DNA from: Crocodylus rhombifer
Lineage: Eukaryota; Chordata; Crocodylia; Crocodylidae
Direction of reading: 5' to 3'
DNA: 64,000 nucleotides
Assembly (NCBI GenBank): GCA_038503035.1
Contig: JAVSML010000966.1
Coordinates: 53,858 to 117,857, forward strand
The position numbers and the translations under genes are program-made. Positions 34,276 to 45,805 of the stretch are shown one piece after another. The notes beneath the pieces are model-generated. The model had not been told where the DNA came from and made no database searches. It worked only from the letters and a program-made list of their open reading frames with translations. Position 1 is the first letter of the stretch. Every line of letters starts with the position of its first letter.

Positions 34276-37200
34276 CTGTGCAGATTCAGCCCACTCCCTG
34301 TACTGCACTCTGAGCTCTGGGGTCCAGCTGGCCAAAAGGCAATCATCGGGATTCAGACTTAGGTCTCAGCCCCAGGGTATTTTCTGAGCAGGCACTTTGG
34401 TTAATGCTTGCTTTGTTTCCACTCGTTTCCTTTATAACATCACACCCAGCCCATGATGGCAAATAACAGAGCTGTGTGAACCTTGCCTCCTGTAGAGGCC
34501 TGCCAGGTTCCTTCTCTTCCCTCCACAGGACCTGGATCTGACTTCACTAGCTAGTGCCCATCTTGACAAACCCAAGCGACAACCAGGAGCAAAGCCCTTA
34601 GTATCACCAGTAAAGAGCAACACACTGACTGGGGAAGGAGGACTTAAAAATGGGCCTGCTGTTTTTGCATTAATGGTTTTCTAGGGACTTGTGTAGGGTG
34701 GAAAAAGATCACACTCAGACCCCCTGGAAGTAGGGTAGGCTATGGCCCTTAGTTTGTGGGCTCCTCAGGGCAGTTGTCCTCAATTTGCTGTGTGTTGGTG
34801 CAGCACCAAGGACAGCAGGGCTAAGGCCCCACACACTACCACAATACAAACAATGACCCACTCATCGGTTGTAGCTGCAGGTATCTTGTCACTCCACAAC
34901 CAATAGATCAGTTCTGGGCACTGAAGTGAGAAGATACCTGCTGCTACAACAGATAAATGAACTTCCTAGGGTCAAGCTTGGGTGCCTCCAAGGCTTCAAC
35001 CCATACTTACCCCAAAGCTATCAACTCTTTCCATCTGACCCCACCATCTTATGGACCCTAAAGGCTGGGATAGCACCCAGAAGAGTTTCTAATATCTCCT
35101 CTAGCAGTCTTCTACGGAGAGTCAGACTCCTATAAAGGGGAAACAAGAGTCATCACTCAGACAAGAGCCACTGACTGTCATCTAGGGATGGCAGGACATG
35201 GACTGCAAAGCAAAGAACCGGGTAAATGCAATGTATGCAGAGGAAGATGAGCCAAGAATTTCTATTGCCCCATTGGAGATGGGCATGAAAATCAAGGCAA
35301 AGAGCTTAGGAAGACCCCTGGGTGGATGATGTGTGAGCTAATTGGCATATTAGGAATGTTGCATAGGGATGAGCCCAATGGAAAACCCCAGCAGCACAGA
35401 CTCTTGAATTGTCTGTGAAATTGCAGGTACAGGAACACACACTGCAGTTTGTGAAGGGTAAGGAGTAAAGCCTGAGGGCAGGGAGCAGTGCAATGTCATG
35501 ATAAGAGGTTCCTTAGATGTAGTACATAGATAGCCCTGTGATAGAAGAAGGCAGGCAGAGAGGGCATTCTGCAAGGAATGGCAAGGAAGAAAGAGTATGT
35601 GTGATTTGTGACACACGATGAGAAAATAATTCTCATGGACTGACGAATGTTGGAGAAACAGAACCTGGATACCTTGCCTATTCAAGGCACCCCGCATGCA
35701 TACACATCCTGCACATCACCACCACCCTAAGAGAACACACTCACTACACTTTCATGCAGTCCATGCAGAGCTCAGCACCTCTCTGCAGAAAACAACTGGT
35801 CCCCACATCTTCAAAATGGAAGCAGGTTCCTTATTTGGGGGACAGAAAGTAAACTAACTCATCTCTAGCCACAGGAGAATCAAGCACAGAAAAGCCTCCA
35901 CAAAGAAGCTTAAATGCCTCCACAGCCCCTTTGCACACTCCTGTCTAAACCCCAGCATCCACGTGGTATCAGAAGCACAGTAAAACCCAGTCCAGATTTC
36001 TTGGTCTCCACAGGCACATCCCCCTCCAGAAGGATCTCAGATTCAGTGCTCTCCCCTGCATCATTGATGCTGAAATAAGCTCCTCTTTAGCCACATAAAT
36101 TCATATCTTAGCTGGACAGAAATGGGGAAAAATAATTCTTTCCACTACAAGGACCATTGGGGGATTATCCCTGACTTGCCTTATCCAGAAGGATTGAACT
36201 AGATGAACAAGGCCTCTCCTATTTGCTTTGCCACCTGTGGTGGAAATGGTCATAGCTCCACTGGCGACAATTTACAGCATCTGAAGTTCTGCGCCTCTCC
36301 CCATGACACTACACACACAGGGACCGCTACTGCAATTGCAAGCCATATTACAACACTGGGGAGATGTAGAGGACCCAGACAGTAAGCTCTTGAGATTGGA
36401 CATCACATGTCCTTTCTCTCATACTGACTTTTTACAGCTGAGAGAAAGAAACTGTTTTCATGGTTCTGGCAACTGAGAACACCCAGTCATCCAGTACCTC
36501 TGATAATTCAACTCTGTGAGATCAGTGCCATCTCCCATGGTATCTCCATGGCCTGATCCTTTCCCCCTACCTCTTAAGAACAATCTTATTGAAGGGTATG
36601 ATTTCCCTTCTCTGTCATGGCTCTGTGGCAGGAGTACCACTATTGGAGCCTCTCCGGGTGTAGCTCTGCCCTCCTGTAATGGGCCAACCACCTACTTACT
36701 CACCTGCCATGCCTTGATCTTATTCCATTAATAGATTGTTGTAATCAGCAGGAGGCTGCCCATTTCTACGCACCCTGATGTGGCTCCTTTTTCCTCCCCT
36801 ACACCGCAGCCCAAGCCTCACAGATGGTGCTGATGAAATCTGACCTGGGCCCTGTTATGTCTTGGCCCCCTCTCGCTCTTAGGGCTCCTTGCCACACCAC
36901 CCCTCACTCTCGGGGCTCCTCACCGCCCCCCACTCGGGCTGGGGCCAATGCACCCCAAAGATGCTGTGCCCTCTCAGGGGCCAGGACCCCCAGGCTACCA
37001 TGGAGTCCCTATGAGGCTTCCTCCAACCCCTAATAGCCTCACCCGGTCCTCTGGTAAACAGTAAACACAAAGCACAAAGCCCCTGGCTATAACATAAAAC
37101 TAAACCGTCCGGTCAAACAACATTTGATCCCTACTGGGAAAAATACTCCAGCCCATGGCAGCAACCAGTGGATACTCATGCCGTCACTCCTTGCCCTTCT

Positions 37201-37283
37201 CCCCGCACTGGCTGAGCTCCCCGCTCCTGCCAGGGCTTAAGAAGGGCTAAGCCTTGCCCGCTTCCTGTCAGCAGGTTTCGCTG

Positions 37284-37297
37284 GTTGCCCCAGCAAC
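37284..37297. promoter_or_regulatory. RFX X-box-like motif
   Basis: GTTGCCCCAGCAAC, both half sites matching, inside the GC-rich stretch at 36800-37480. It may be carried by a repeat. Confidence 0.3.
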
Positions 37298-37484
37298 CAG
37301 CACCTGTACTGCCCTGGTGACTGGCAGCTGCGCCTCCCCCTTCTCACCGCTAGGGGCCTCTCTTGAGCTGTCCCTGTTCTCAGGCGCAGGTCACCTAAGT
37401 GCTCTGCAACAGGCTCCATGGTCCCTTCCCTTCCCCTTACACTACAGACTTTGAGCACCATTATGGATTCAGTGCAGTCTAGCA

Positions 37485-37680
37485 GATGGTGCCCTGGACC
37501 AGGACGCAGGACACCTGGGCTCTAGGTTCATCTCTGCTGCTCGCTGGGTGACCTTGTGCCAAGCCCTGTGCCTCATCTTTCTCAACTGTAAAATGGAGAT
37601 AATGATGTGGACCATATGCACAAAATGTTTTGAGCTCTACACATGAAAACGTCTGATATCAGAGCTAGAGATTATTTTTT
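37485..37680 (+). repeat. MIR-like SINE
   Basis: Well preserved: GGACACCTGGGCTCTAGGTT, TGGGTGACCTTGTGCCAAGC, CAACTGTAAAATGGAGATAA. Confidence 0.75.
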
Positions 37681-38065
37681 TTAAATCCTCCACGCACGCA
37701 CAGTGAATTAAAGGTGTTCCACAAAGCCCAGACTGCTACATAGCCTCGGTATTTGGGGTATACTAAATGTACCCACTTGTTTGGGAGAAACAAGATGGAT
37801 ACACGCTGTTTGGGTTTTAAAATAATAAGGAAGACAAGGGTGGGGGTCTGACTTATCCTGAGACTGGAAAGTGCTCAGTGCTGAGGTGCTCTCTAGCACC
37901 CAGTTTCCAAGGGCTGAGGGACCAAAAGCAGCATGAGATTTCCCAAGAGATTTGTACTTATTGAGACACCAAATACATGGCCAGATCTTCAAGAGGACTC
38001 AGCAACCAACCATGCAGCACTCTTTGGAAGAAGGAAAAAAAAAAATCAAGCCCTTTTTTTTAATA

Positions 38066-38250
38066 CAGGGGTGGGCAAAATGTGGCCTGCGGGCTGGATG
38101 CGGCCCCCCAGGCCATTCTATCTGGCCTTCAGAGCCCCTAAAAATTTTAGAAAATGAATATTTATCTGCCCCTGGCTGCTTGTAATGCAGCCCTTGATGG
38201 CTTGCCAAAACTCAGTAACTGGCCCTCTGCCCAAAATAATTGCCTGCACG
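38066..38250. mobile_element. hAT-type MITE (CAGGGGTGGGCAA family)
   Basis: It starts CAGGGGTGGGCAAAATGTGG, with TTGCCTGCACG as a decayed inverted end. The flanks TTTTAATA (38058-38065) and TGTTAATG (38251-38258) match at 6 of 8. At 185 bp it is nearly the length of its inverted relative at 55400. Confidence 0.75.
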
Positions 38251-38757
38251 TGTTAATGCCTAACTGACAGTTTCCCCCCTTGGAAAATGCCAGGATCAGT
38301 TGCAAAGTCTACATGAGAGCAAGTACTTGCTTTCAGGCTCATCTCTAGCTTTTCAAGCCCACAGGGCCACTACTTTTCCTTCAGTGGCAAGTAGCATACA
38401 GGTTCACCCAGCCTATTCACATGCATAGGCAGGGTGTTAAATTCAAGCCAACAATCTCATGGCTAAGCTGCCTTCTCTTTGCTAGTGGTCAAGACTTTAG
38501 TACTCTTCCTGTCTCCTCTCATCAATTTATTAGCCTGAAGTTCCTCTACAAAGAGTGGGTGTTAATTTGTGGTGCCTATTTTTGGGAGCTTCCAAAACTG
38601 AAGATGCTTCAAGTCTGTTTATCCAAGGTGTGCCAAGAACCCCCTGCTGTGGATGAACTGATTTGCAGCTGCCTGGGTGCTCCGCACCCATGGAAACCAG
38701 ACTGAAAGCAAGCACCCAGGCACTGATGTAGGCCCTACTATTCGAAAGTATCCCTTA

Positions 38758-38835
38758 TCCAGGCCAGCGCTTAAACATGTGCTTAGTTCCACTGCAGTCA
38801 ATAGGATTTTAGCACATCTACTTAAAGATACGCGC
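38758..38835. repeat. Palindromic MITE-like fragment
   Basis: CGCTTAAACATGTGCTTAGT and CACTGCAGTCAATAGGATT are half of a dispersed amniote palindromic repeat. Confidence 0.5.
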
Positions 38836-38889
38836 ACACACACAAACCCCTTTCTTAGTTAACTTTTGAAACCCTAAATGTATTAAAAA

Positions 38890-41800
38890 GTCTTTGATAT
38901 TAATATTAATATTATTTATTATAATAAAGAACAGTCAAGCAGCGTGAAAAAAATATATCTTAGCTACATTACCTTAAATTGCCAAAAATATACACATTTT
39001 TTCTCTTTTATTTAATAAAAAAACAAATCAAAACAAAAACAAAAAAGACACATGCAACATACTAAAATGAGACATTAGCATCAAAACGGGTAAAGAAATG
39101 TACCCCAGTGCAACCGAAACACAGATAACCTTTAGCTTCGTTTTCTTTCCTCACCTTCCTCTTTTTCGCAAAGATGCAAAGTTTAACATCAACCTTCCAA
39201 AAGTGGCCCTTTTCCTCTCCTCAATCTGCCCAAGGGATCTTTGCCTCTGGGACAGAATGCAGCCATTGGGCAAAGAGTGCACTTCAAAAGGACCAGGTGC
39301 TTTTGGAAGATGGCAGAGAAATATAAATTTAAGTGCTATATGTCTCTTCCTTCCCCTTATTATCCTCAACTTCTTCCTTGCCTGATCTACAGAGTCCTCT
39401 TAGAGCAAAATGGCTTTGTACTCAAATGAAAAAAAAAGATGTGCCAAACATGAAGCAGGGACAGCTAGGAATGAAGCCCTGAATGACTCACATCCTACCT
39501 TTATGGAGACATCCTAAGCAAAACAGGATTCACTCCTTGGATTCACTTACATTTAAGGTTTGTTTGCTTCTGAGGAACAAATGCATCAAATCTTGACTAG
39601 GGTGAATCAGAATTAAAGAAAGGGGGGAACCACTGAAATGTTCTTCCTTCACCAGCCCATTTCTTGCCATTTCAAAGTCTGAAATTTAATTAAAACCCAA
39701 AATGTTGAGACCGGCTCCAGGCATGATATGAGGCTGTGACTGTTTAAGATCACTTTTCCAGGGATTTTAATGGGGATTGTTGCTCTAACAAGGGAGGAAG
39801 TGAAAACTTGAATCTGGGACCCTATGGTAAAAAACAAACAAACAAAAAGCCCAGGGCAGCAAGCAGCTGGCAGCATATTTTGGGGCAGAATCTAGCACAG
39901 CAGCATCTGCAATTGCAATTCTGCTCATGCAGCTTTGCACACATGACATGTGCTCACAAGCTGGGTCAGTGTCAAACTACCTGATTTACAGATGGAAGCA
40001 TAGCACCCTTGGTTACCGGGAGTTCCATGGGGTTAAGGAAGATGTAGGGATTATGCCCTTGATTTGCAGAGGGGAAGAGAAAATGTTTAGATTAAAAAAA
40101 AGGTGCGACACAAAATTGTACAAAAGCATTTTCAGGAGTAAGGGGGACAGGAAAAATAAAATCAGGCCCTTTTGAACTCGAATTCAACACCTATAATTTT
40201 AAATGCACCAGGCTGATGGAAGTTTGGCACATATCAGTTTTTAACTCAGCAGCTGGCTGCAGAGAGGGAACGTTAATAATAATCACATTTTCCAGCTGCT
40301 CCTCTCCATGTCTCCACTGCAGAGATACCCAGGAAGGGAGGGAAACTTTTTTTCTGCATTCTCATTTTTATAGCTGCCATCTCCACCTTGCCACTAGTGC
40401 TTGTGGTGTTGCTGAGGAATAGCTTTTAAAATTTGTTTCAAAAAAAGTTGTGAGCAGACAGCATTGTCCTGTCCAGCTCAAAGACCTGGAAGCCAAGGCC
40501 CAGGAAGGCATTGTCTCCTTTTTGTCCTACACAACTACCATGGCCATGATCTTTCATTTAAAAACAGAAAGAAACAAGAAATGTATTTATTAGATGAACT
40601 GTGATGAACTTTTCCAGTGGTATCAGCACAGACCCACTGCCGATAAATTTGAATAGTGCAAACTAGATGGAGGCAGTGGGGATATGCTGAAAATGACTTG
40701 TATCCAGTAAGGTCTGATGACTTTTTCATTAAGATCCTCAGTGTTTCTGTTAGCTGGAGTCCTGACTCCACCCCTGAGCAACACGGATGTAACCAGGGAT
40801 AGGGGAGGGGTAACTCATATGTTTGATGCTGATCTCCCCCTCTGCTCAGCTTCCCCACCTGTCCTTCAAAAATCTGTGGCATACAATCTCTGAGGAAGCA
40901 GGTTTCTCTGCTAAAGCTCCAGGTCCCAGGGTGGAGATAAAATCAAAAAGTGTAAAAGCAAGGATGTTCCAGGCTGGGAAGACTAGTGCTCTTTTAGGGT
41001 TTTCCAAGCACTGGATGGTGCTTACAGTGCAGGAGACCAGTCTTTGCCAGAGTGGAACTACTTTAAAGATGAGTAAGAAAGATCAGGTACCAGATTTCAG
41101 ATTATCCTTTCCACCCAACACATGCTTGGGGTCACCTCCCAGAGAAGGCCTGTAAGCAAACAGCCTGGGTAGAACACACTTCCTGAAGTTGGCTGTGCAG
41201 AGCACCAGAATGGCCTCAGCCCCTTTGCAGGCTGTGCTTGTTGAGCTTGGAAAGAGAGAACAAGTGGCAACATGAGAGGCAGGAGTGTGCTTCTCACATG
41301 GGAAAGTAAAGCGCTGAGCTGACCTACGGAGAGCCGCCCTACAGTTAGCATAGCAGGCATGGTGATGTCTTTCAGTTTAGCCTTTGGAAAGGAGACCCCG
41401 AGCAGTGTAGGGCAGAGGAAAGTGGCATTCAACACTTGCAGCCAGTCCCTTTCCATAGATCCCTCATCCATGTCTTTCTAGGCTGAATCCAGACCTGGCA
41501 GGGGGGCAGAAAAGGGCTGTATGTGATGGTTACAGAGGACGGAACATCTTAGGGACCTGCGCAGTCAAAGTCCTGTGGGAAGTCCCAGTCATCAGTCTTG
41601 TTTCAGGGTTTCCTCAGCTACGATCCTCTTAACCTCCCTGCCTGGTGGGAGAGAACCCACGAGCCAACCACTCCCACCAAGTCCCACGTGAAAGGGACAC
41701 CTTGGCAGAGACACCCCTTCATCCATGATCTTGGCTGAGGATGGGTTGCGATCTTGGTTTACTGCCTGACCTGGAGGATCCACACATGCACGTGCCCTCT

Positions 41801-42130
41801 GAAGAAGAGGCTGGCAGGTGTCTGAGCTCACACAAACTCTCTCCTCCGCTTTGCGTGGAGACAGATATAGCTTTGCTTTGAGCAAGTGTGGCCCGGACCA
41901 AGTCAGCAGGAATCTCCCTGCCCCTCCTCCCTTCTTAGAAGGGCACTGAATGCCAGGCCTCAATCAGAAACACACTTGTCTTCCAAACGCACCGCCTGGC
42001 ATTACTTGCTGGCAGGAAATGCTTCTCAGAAGCCTTGTGCTCATTGCTCTAAAGTATCAAGATCTGTGACCGTGGAAAGCCGCGTTCCAGTCACCGAGGA
42101 GCTGGCTGCTGGTCTAGGCAGGCCTGGGGC
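38890..42130 (-). other. MLLT6: Probable MLLT6 3' untranslated region
   Basis: About 3.2 kb after the MLLT6 stop contains no recognisable transposon, unlike both flanks. Near its far end the minus strand carries U-rich sequence and two AATAAA motifs (39012-39007 and 38920-38915). A MITE-like fragment (38758-38835) and a hAT MITE (38066) lie just beyond. The extent is inferred from repeat depletion and poly(A) signals. Confidence 0.5.
38915..38920 (-). terminator. MLLT6: Candidate MLLT6 polyadenylation signal
   Basis: AATAAA on the minus strand within an AT-rich tract (ATTATTTATTATAATAAAG on +). A second AATAAA on the minus strand lies at 39012-39007. Either could end the transcript. Confidence 0.4.
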
Positions 42131-42175
42131 TTAGCCCTTGTCCTGGGTGAGAGGAGCAACCTTTTCATTCATGCT
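42131..42175 (-). CDS. MLLT6: MLLT6 last coding exon (14 residues and stop)
   Basis: A 45-bp terminal exon after acceptor TGTCTTTTTGCAG, encoding SMNEKVAPLTQDKG then TAA. It aligns with the human AF17 end (DKGASANQEKG). It is in phase 0 with the preceding exon. Confidence 0.88.
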   Translation of the reverse strand, partial: SMNEKVAPLTQDKG

Positions 42176-42582
42176 CTGCAAAAAGACACAGAGGAGACAG
42201 TCTTCAGTGTCAATTGGACAGGCAGCAACATGCCAATAAATAGAAATGGGATGGCTCTGCTGTGCTGCAAGTCTGGCCTTTCTGGGGCACTGGGCTGGAG
42301 AACGCAGATCCCAGTGTGGCCTGCTCTTCTCTCCCCTTCCATCAGGTACTGAGATCAGCACAGAAATTTGAACTGGAGACCTCAGTTCAAACAGAGAGGG
42401 CCACAAACTGGTGTCCTCCGCATTGGGAATGCCTCTACCAGAGCTCCTGGGCTCATCTAGGATGAATGGATGCATGACTGCGAAGGAAGGGGTAGGGGAG
42501 GGGGCTTTGCCATGGCAGATCACACCATGGTCCCTCAAGTCTTGTAGCCTCCATGGAATGCCCCTCACTAGAAGGTTGTGGG

Positions 42583-42668
42583 TGGCCTAGACAGGGATGC
42601 TCTTGTGTTGAGCACAGGGTTGGACTAGATAGCCGCCTGAGGGCCCTGCCAGCCCTAGGTTTCTATGG
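42583..42668 (+). mobile_element. CR1 3' end, about 85 bp
   Basis: GGTTGGACTAGATAGCCGCC and GGGCCCTGCCAGCCCTAGG then TTTCTATGG are the CR1 3' terminus. It lies in the intron before the last MLLT6 exon. Confidence 0.75.
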
Positions 42669-42994
42669 ACCTGCCCCTGAAAGTAGCAGATCCCAGACAT
42701 GTCTGGCAGGAGGCAAATCAATTCCTCCCTGCATCTGATAAACACAAGCACACATCATCTCCCCCTGGACCCTGCCAGTTGGGAGTGCAAGTACCCCTGC
42801 ATTTTACTGTGCCACGTGATTGCCCATGTCACAAGTGATACAGACACATATACACATTGTCTCCAACCCTATTTCCTGCAGCACTGCAGCTGGCTTGGTG
42901 CATGTGTATACCTGTATCATTGGCTGTCCTTCTGCCCACCCATGGCCCTAGCTTCAACTCACTGAAGCCAATGAGGTGGGATTCAAGCCCATTT

Positions 42995-43215
42995 GACTGG
43001 CTGATCAGGAAGATGAGGAAGTCAGATCCCATGGATATGACTCCTAGTCCCAAAGACCCGGGTTCTCTTCCTGGTTCTTCTGCTGTATGACCTTCCTTTC
43101 CTTGTGCCTCAAGTTTCCCCCATTTAGATCACAAGCTCTTTGGATCAGAGACCTTCTCTTGCTGTAGGGATGGACCAGTGCCTAATACAGGGGGCCTTGA
43201 TCCCAGTGGGGTCCC
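42995..43215 (+). repeat. MIR-like SINE
   Basis: GACCCGGGTTCTCTTCCTGG, then TGACCTTCCTTTCCTTGTGC and an AGATCACAAGCTCTTTGGA region. It ends close to the MLLT6 43251 donor. Confidence 0.55.
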
Positions 43216-43250
43216 TCTAGGTGTTACCGTAATGCCAATAATACACGCAC

Positions 43251-43631
43251 CGTTCCTTTCTGGGCATTGCTGTCAGCCTGGAGGTTGAGGAAGGGGTTGC
43301 TTTGTGCTGTAAGGACTGGTGGAACACCTGCCCCTGAAGCCACCAGGCTGTTCCCAGGAGCGCTAAGGGATGGGGCTGCTGGAGTAGCCATCAGGCTGTT
43401 GCCAGGGTTGAGCTGCTGGGGAGAGATGGAAGCCATGAGGGAGCTGCTGCTGGGTGCGGGCTGGGTGGCAGAGGTCATCAGGGCATTGGCATTTGAGTGG
43501 AGGAGGGGTGTGGAGGTGGCTGTTAGGAGACTGGTCATGGGCAGTTGAGAGGTGCCTGTCATCTGTAGCCGCTGCAGGTCCCTCTTCTGCTGGATTTGCT
43601 GGATCATCTGGAACACTAAGGCCTGCTGCTC
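43251..43631 (-). CDS. MLLT6: MLLT6 penultimate exon, IQQIQQKRDLQRLQM and Ser/Ala-rich tail
   Basis: 127 codons, phase 0 at both ends, between acceptor CCTTCCCATCCAG and donor GTGCGT. It begins EQQALVFQMIQQIQQKRDLQ, then RLQMTGTSQLPMTSLLTATS, a Ser/Ala/Pro-rich stretch, and PPVLTAQSNPFLNLQADSNA before QKGT. The TAQ-NPFL block is shared with human AF17. The long Ala run of human AF17 before this block is not present; Ser, Met and Asn occupy the stretch instead. Confidence 0.95.
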
Positions 43632-45334
43632 CTGGATGGGAAGGCAGAGAACAGGTCAGGAGAAGGATGGAGCAGGGGGGAAGCTTTGCATGCATGGGCC
43701 TGGCTGTACAGCCTAGCGCTAGGTTCATTAATGCAACGCATGTAACCCAACTCTTGTGTTAGTTTACATACTCTTCCACACACCCTATTGGTTGTGGCCT
43801 AAGAAGGCATGTGCAGCTGCACAAAATCCTTTTGATCCACTAGATACCCTGAACCTGAGATCAGATTACCCCTACTTTACAATGCCAGAAAACACACTGG
43901 CCCTCACATCTGTTCAGCCCCTTCCAATCCATTTCCAGTATTTAATGACCCAGTTCCCAACACTTTATGGAATTCATGGTCACAAAACCAACTTGGGGAC
44001 TCCAGTTCCCTCTTGTTACTAAATTTGACCCCAGAAAAAAAATCATTCCTATGGGGCAGAGCTAATTACTGCAGGTGAGATAGATCCTGGGAAGCCAGGA
44101 GGGACAAAGCTCATCTTCAGCTGGTGGGGATGTGCTCCAGTCACATGAAGCCACATTAGCCCTTATGGAAATAACTGACCAATAGGATGCACAGGTGGAG
44201 CTAACTAATTATTCCCATACCCAGGGGAAGCTGGTTGATGAAAAGGTGACATCAGCTAGAGTCCCCTGGAAATTTCCCTTTTCTGATTATAAATAGCTTG
44301 ACCTAGAAATCTCTCATGTGAGGGAGCTGTCCACATTCTTGGTTGATGTAAATCTGCATGGCTTCACTGGCCCCAATGGGACTATGCTGACTTATATTCA
44401 CTGGGAGGCTGGCTTATCATACTGTAGACACATGAAGACCTTTGTGGTGCTGCCAGTTATACTACAATATATGAGTAGCAATTCCTCTGGCCACTGAAAC
44501 TTCCCAAGGGGAAATGAAATGAGAATCAGAGCCAGTATTTATAGCACATAAGCACCTGTTTGTTGGTGTAGGTGCCAGTGAAATCTGTGTCCAATATCAG
44601 CAGTGATGTGAACATAAGTGCTTGATATTAATGGTATATTGACACATCAGATGGTCAGAGGAATAAAGGGAAATGGGGGCTAAGGGTGATCTAGGCTGAT
44701 TTCTATACACCCACTCTGTTCAATGCACATAGTAGGTCAAATAGCAAACAAGAGGACATAAGAAAAAGATGTTCCATCCCTCAGCAGGGCCAGATCCCGG
44801 TCTCATTTATGCCATCATAAATAAGGAATACTGTTACTGAAGTCAGCAGAGCTTAACTGGTTCAAGCAAGGGAGAATGGGGCTCTGATTCAATTCTCACT
44901 TCTCTAGCTACACCAATTTCTTGCACGTAAACAGTTTGCTCAGCGACCAAAGGGCTGCACTTCACTGCCACTCACATCAAGTGTAAGCTGAAGATGCTAC
45001 ACAGGCCTCCAGGTACCTGGTCTATGCCCCTAAGTCAGAAGGCAAGGTAGATATACACCTTAATAGACTAAGACAAAGAGACAGCACAAGCTTTCAGGAG
45101 GAGGCCAGGTTCACTTCACCAGATCCACTGAGTGACTCTGGTGTAACCAGTAGCATAAAGTGAGGTGGACAAGCCAGGCACATGCCCCAGGCACCAGTTA
45201 AGGGCATGTGCACCAGGAGGATAGTGGGGAGGAGGTGCACCATATGCCAAGGGTACCGCTTGCTTCTGCCCCTGCTGCCTGCCTCATTACCTGCCTCTAG
45301 GACACACATTGCTAGCATGTGTAATGTGTGTCAT

Positions 45335-45365
45335 GCATTGCAAGGCATTCTGGGACTTGTAGTTT
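45335..45365 (-). promoter_or_regulatory. ZNF143/THAP11-type (SBS) motif
   Basis: On the minus strand CTACAAGTCCCAGAATGCCT then TGCAATGCATG fits the ACTACA..TCCCAGnATGC consensus of ZNF143 sites. It sits in an MLLT6 intron, away from a CpG island, so it may be repeat-borne. Confidence 0.4.
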
Positions 45366-45805
45366 TGTAGAGCAGCAGTGGAATTTGCTGCTGCTGGTGA
45401 TGGGGAGTATGGAGGTGGGTGACCCCCACATTTAGTGGCCAAATTCAGCATTTTTTAACCTTTTGGACATGGACTTAGGCAGGGAAAAAATGGGGGGAAG
45501 AGTCCCTTGGCAGTGGCAAACTCCACTGCTGGTCTAGAAAACACTGATCCCTAGAATGCTTGATACTCCATGACATGAACCAGCAATCAAGAAGGTAAGC
45601 AATGGGGCGGAGGGGAAAGGAGTGGGGAAGGATGAGAGACAGCTGCCCAGGGAGTATTTTTTCCATGCTATGCCTCTGTAACTTAGGTGTAATTCTAAAC
45701 CGTGTTACTGAAATGGGGGGAACTTTATATGTGTAAACACACTTATCCTTATATAAACTTGACTCCCCCTAAGCTGTGGGGAGCAGTAGATATGCTGGAT
45801 GGTAG

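Larger units (their letters stand above)
28521..38889. other. Intergenic region upstream of CISD3 and downstream of MLLT6
   Basis: No gene supported. Between the listed elements it is AT-rich unique sequence, except a GC-rich stretch at about 36800-37480 of unknown nature. That stretch repeats GGGGCTCCTCACC-like phrases and may be an LTR-type repeat. Confidence 0.6.
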
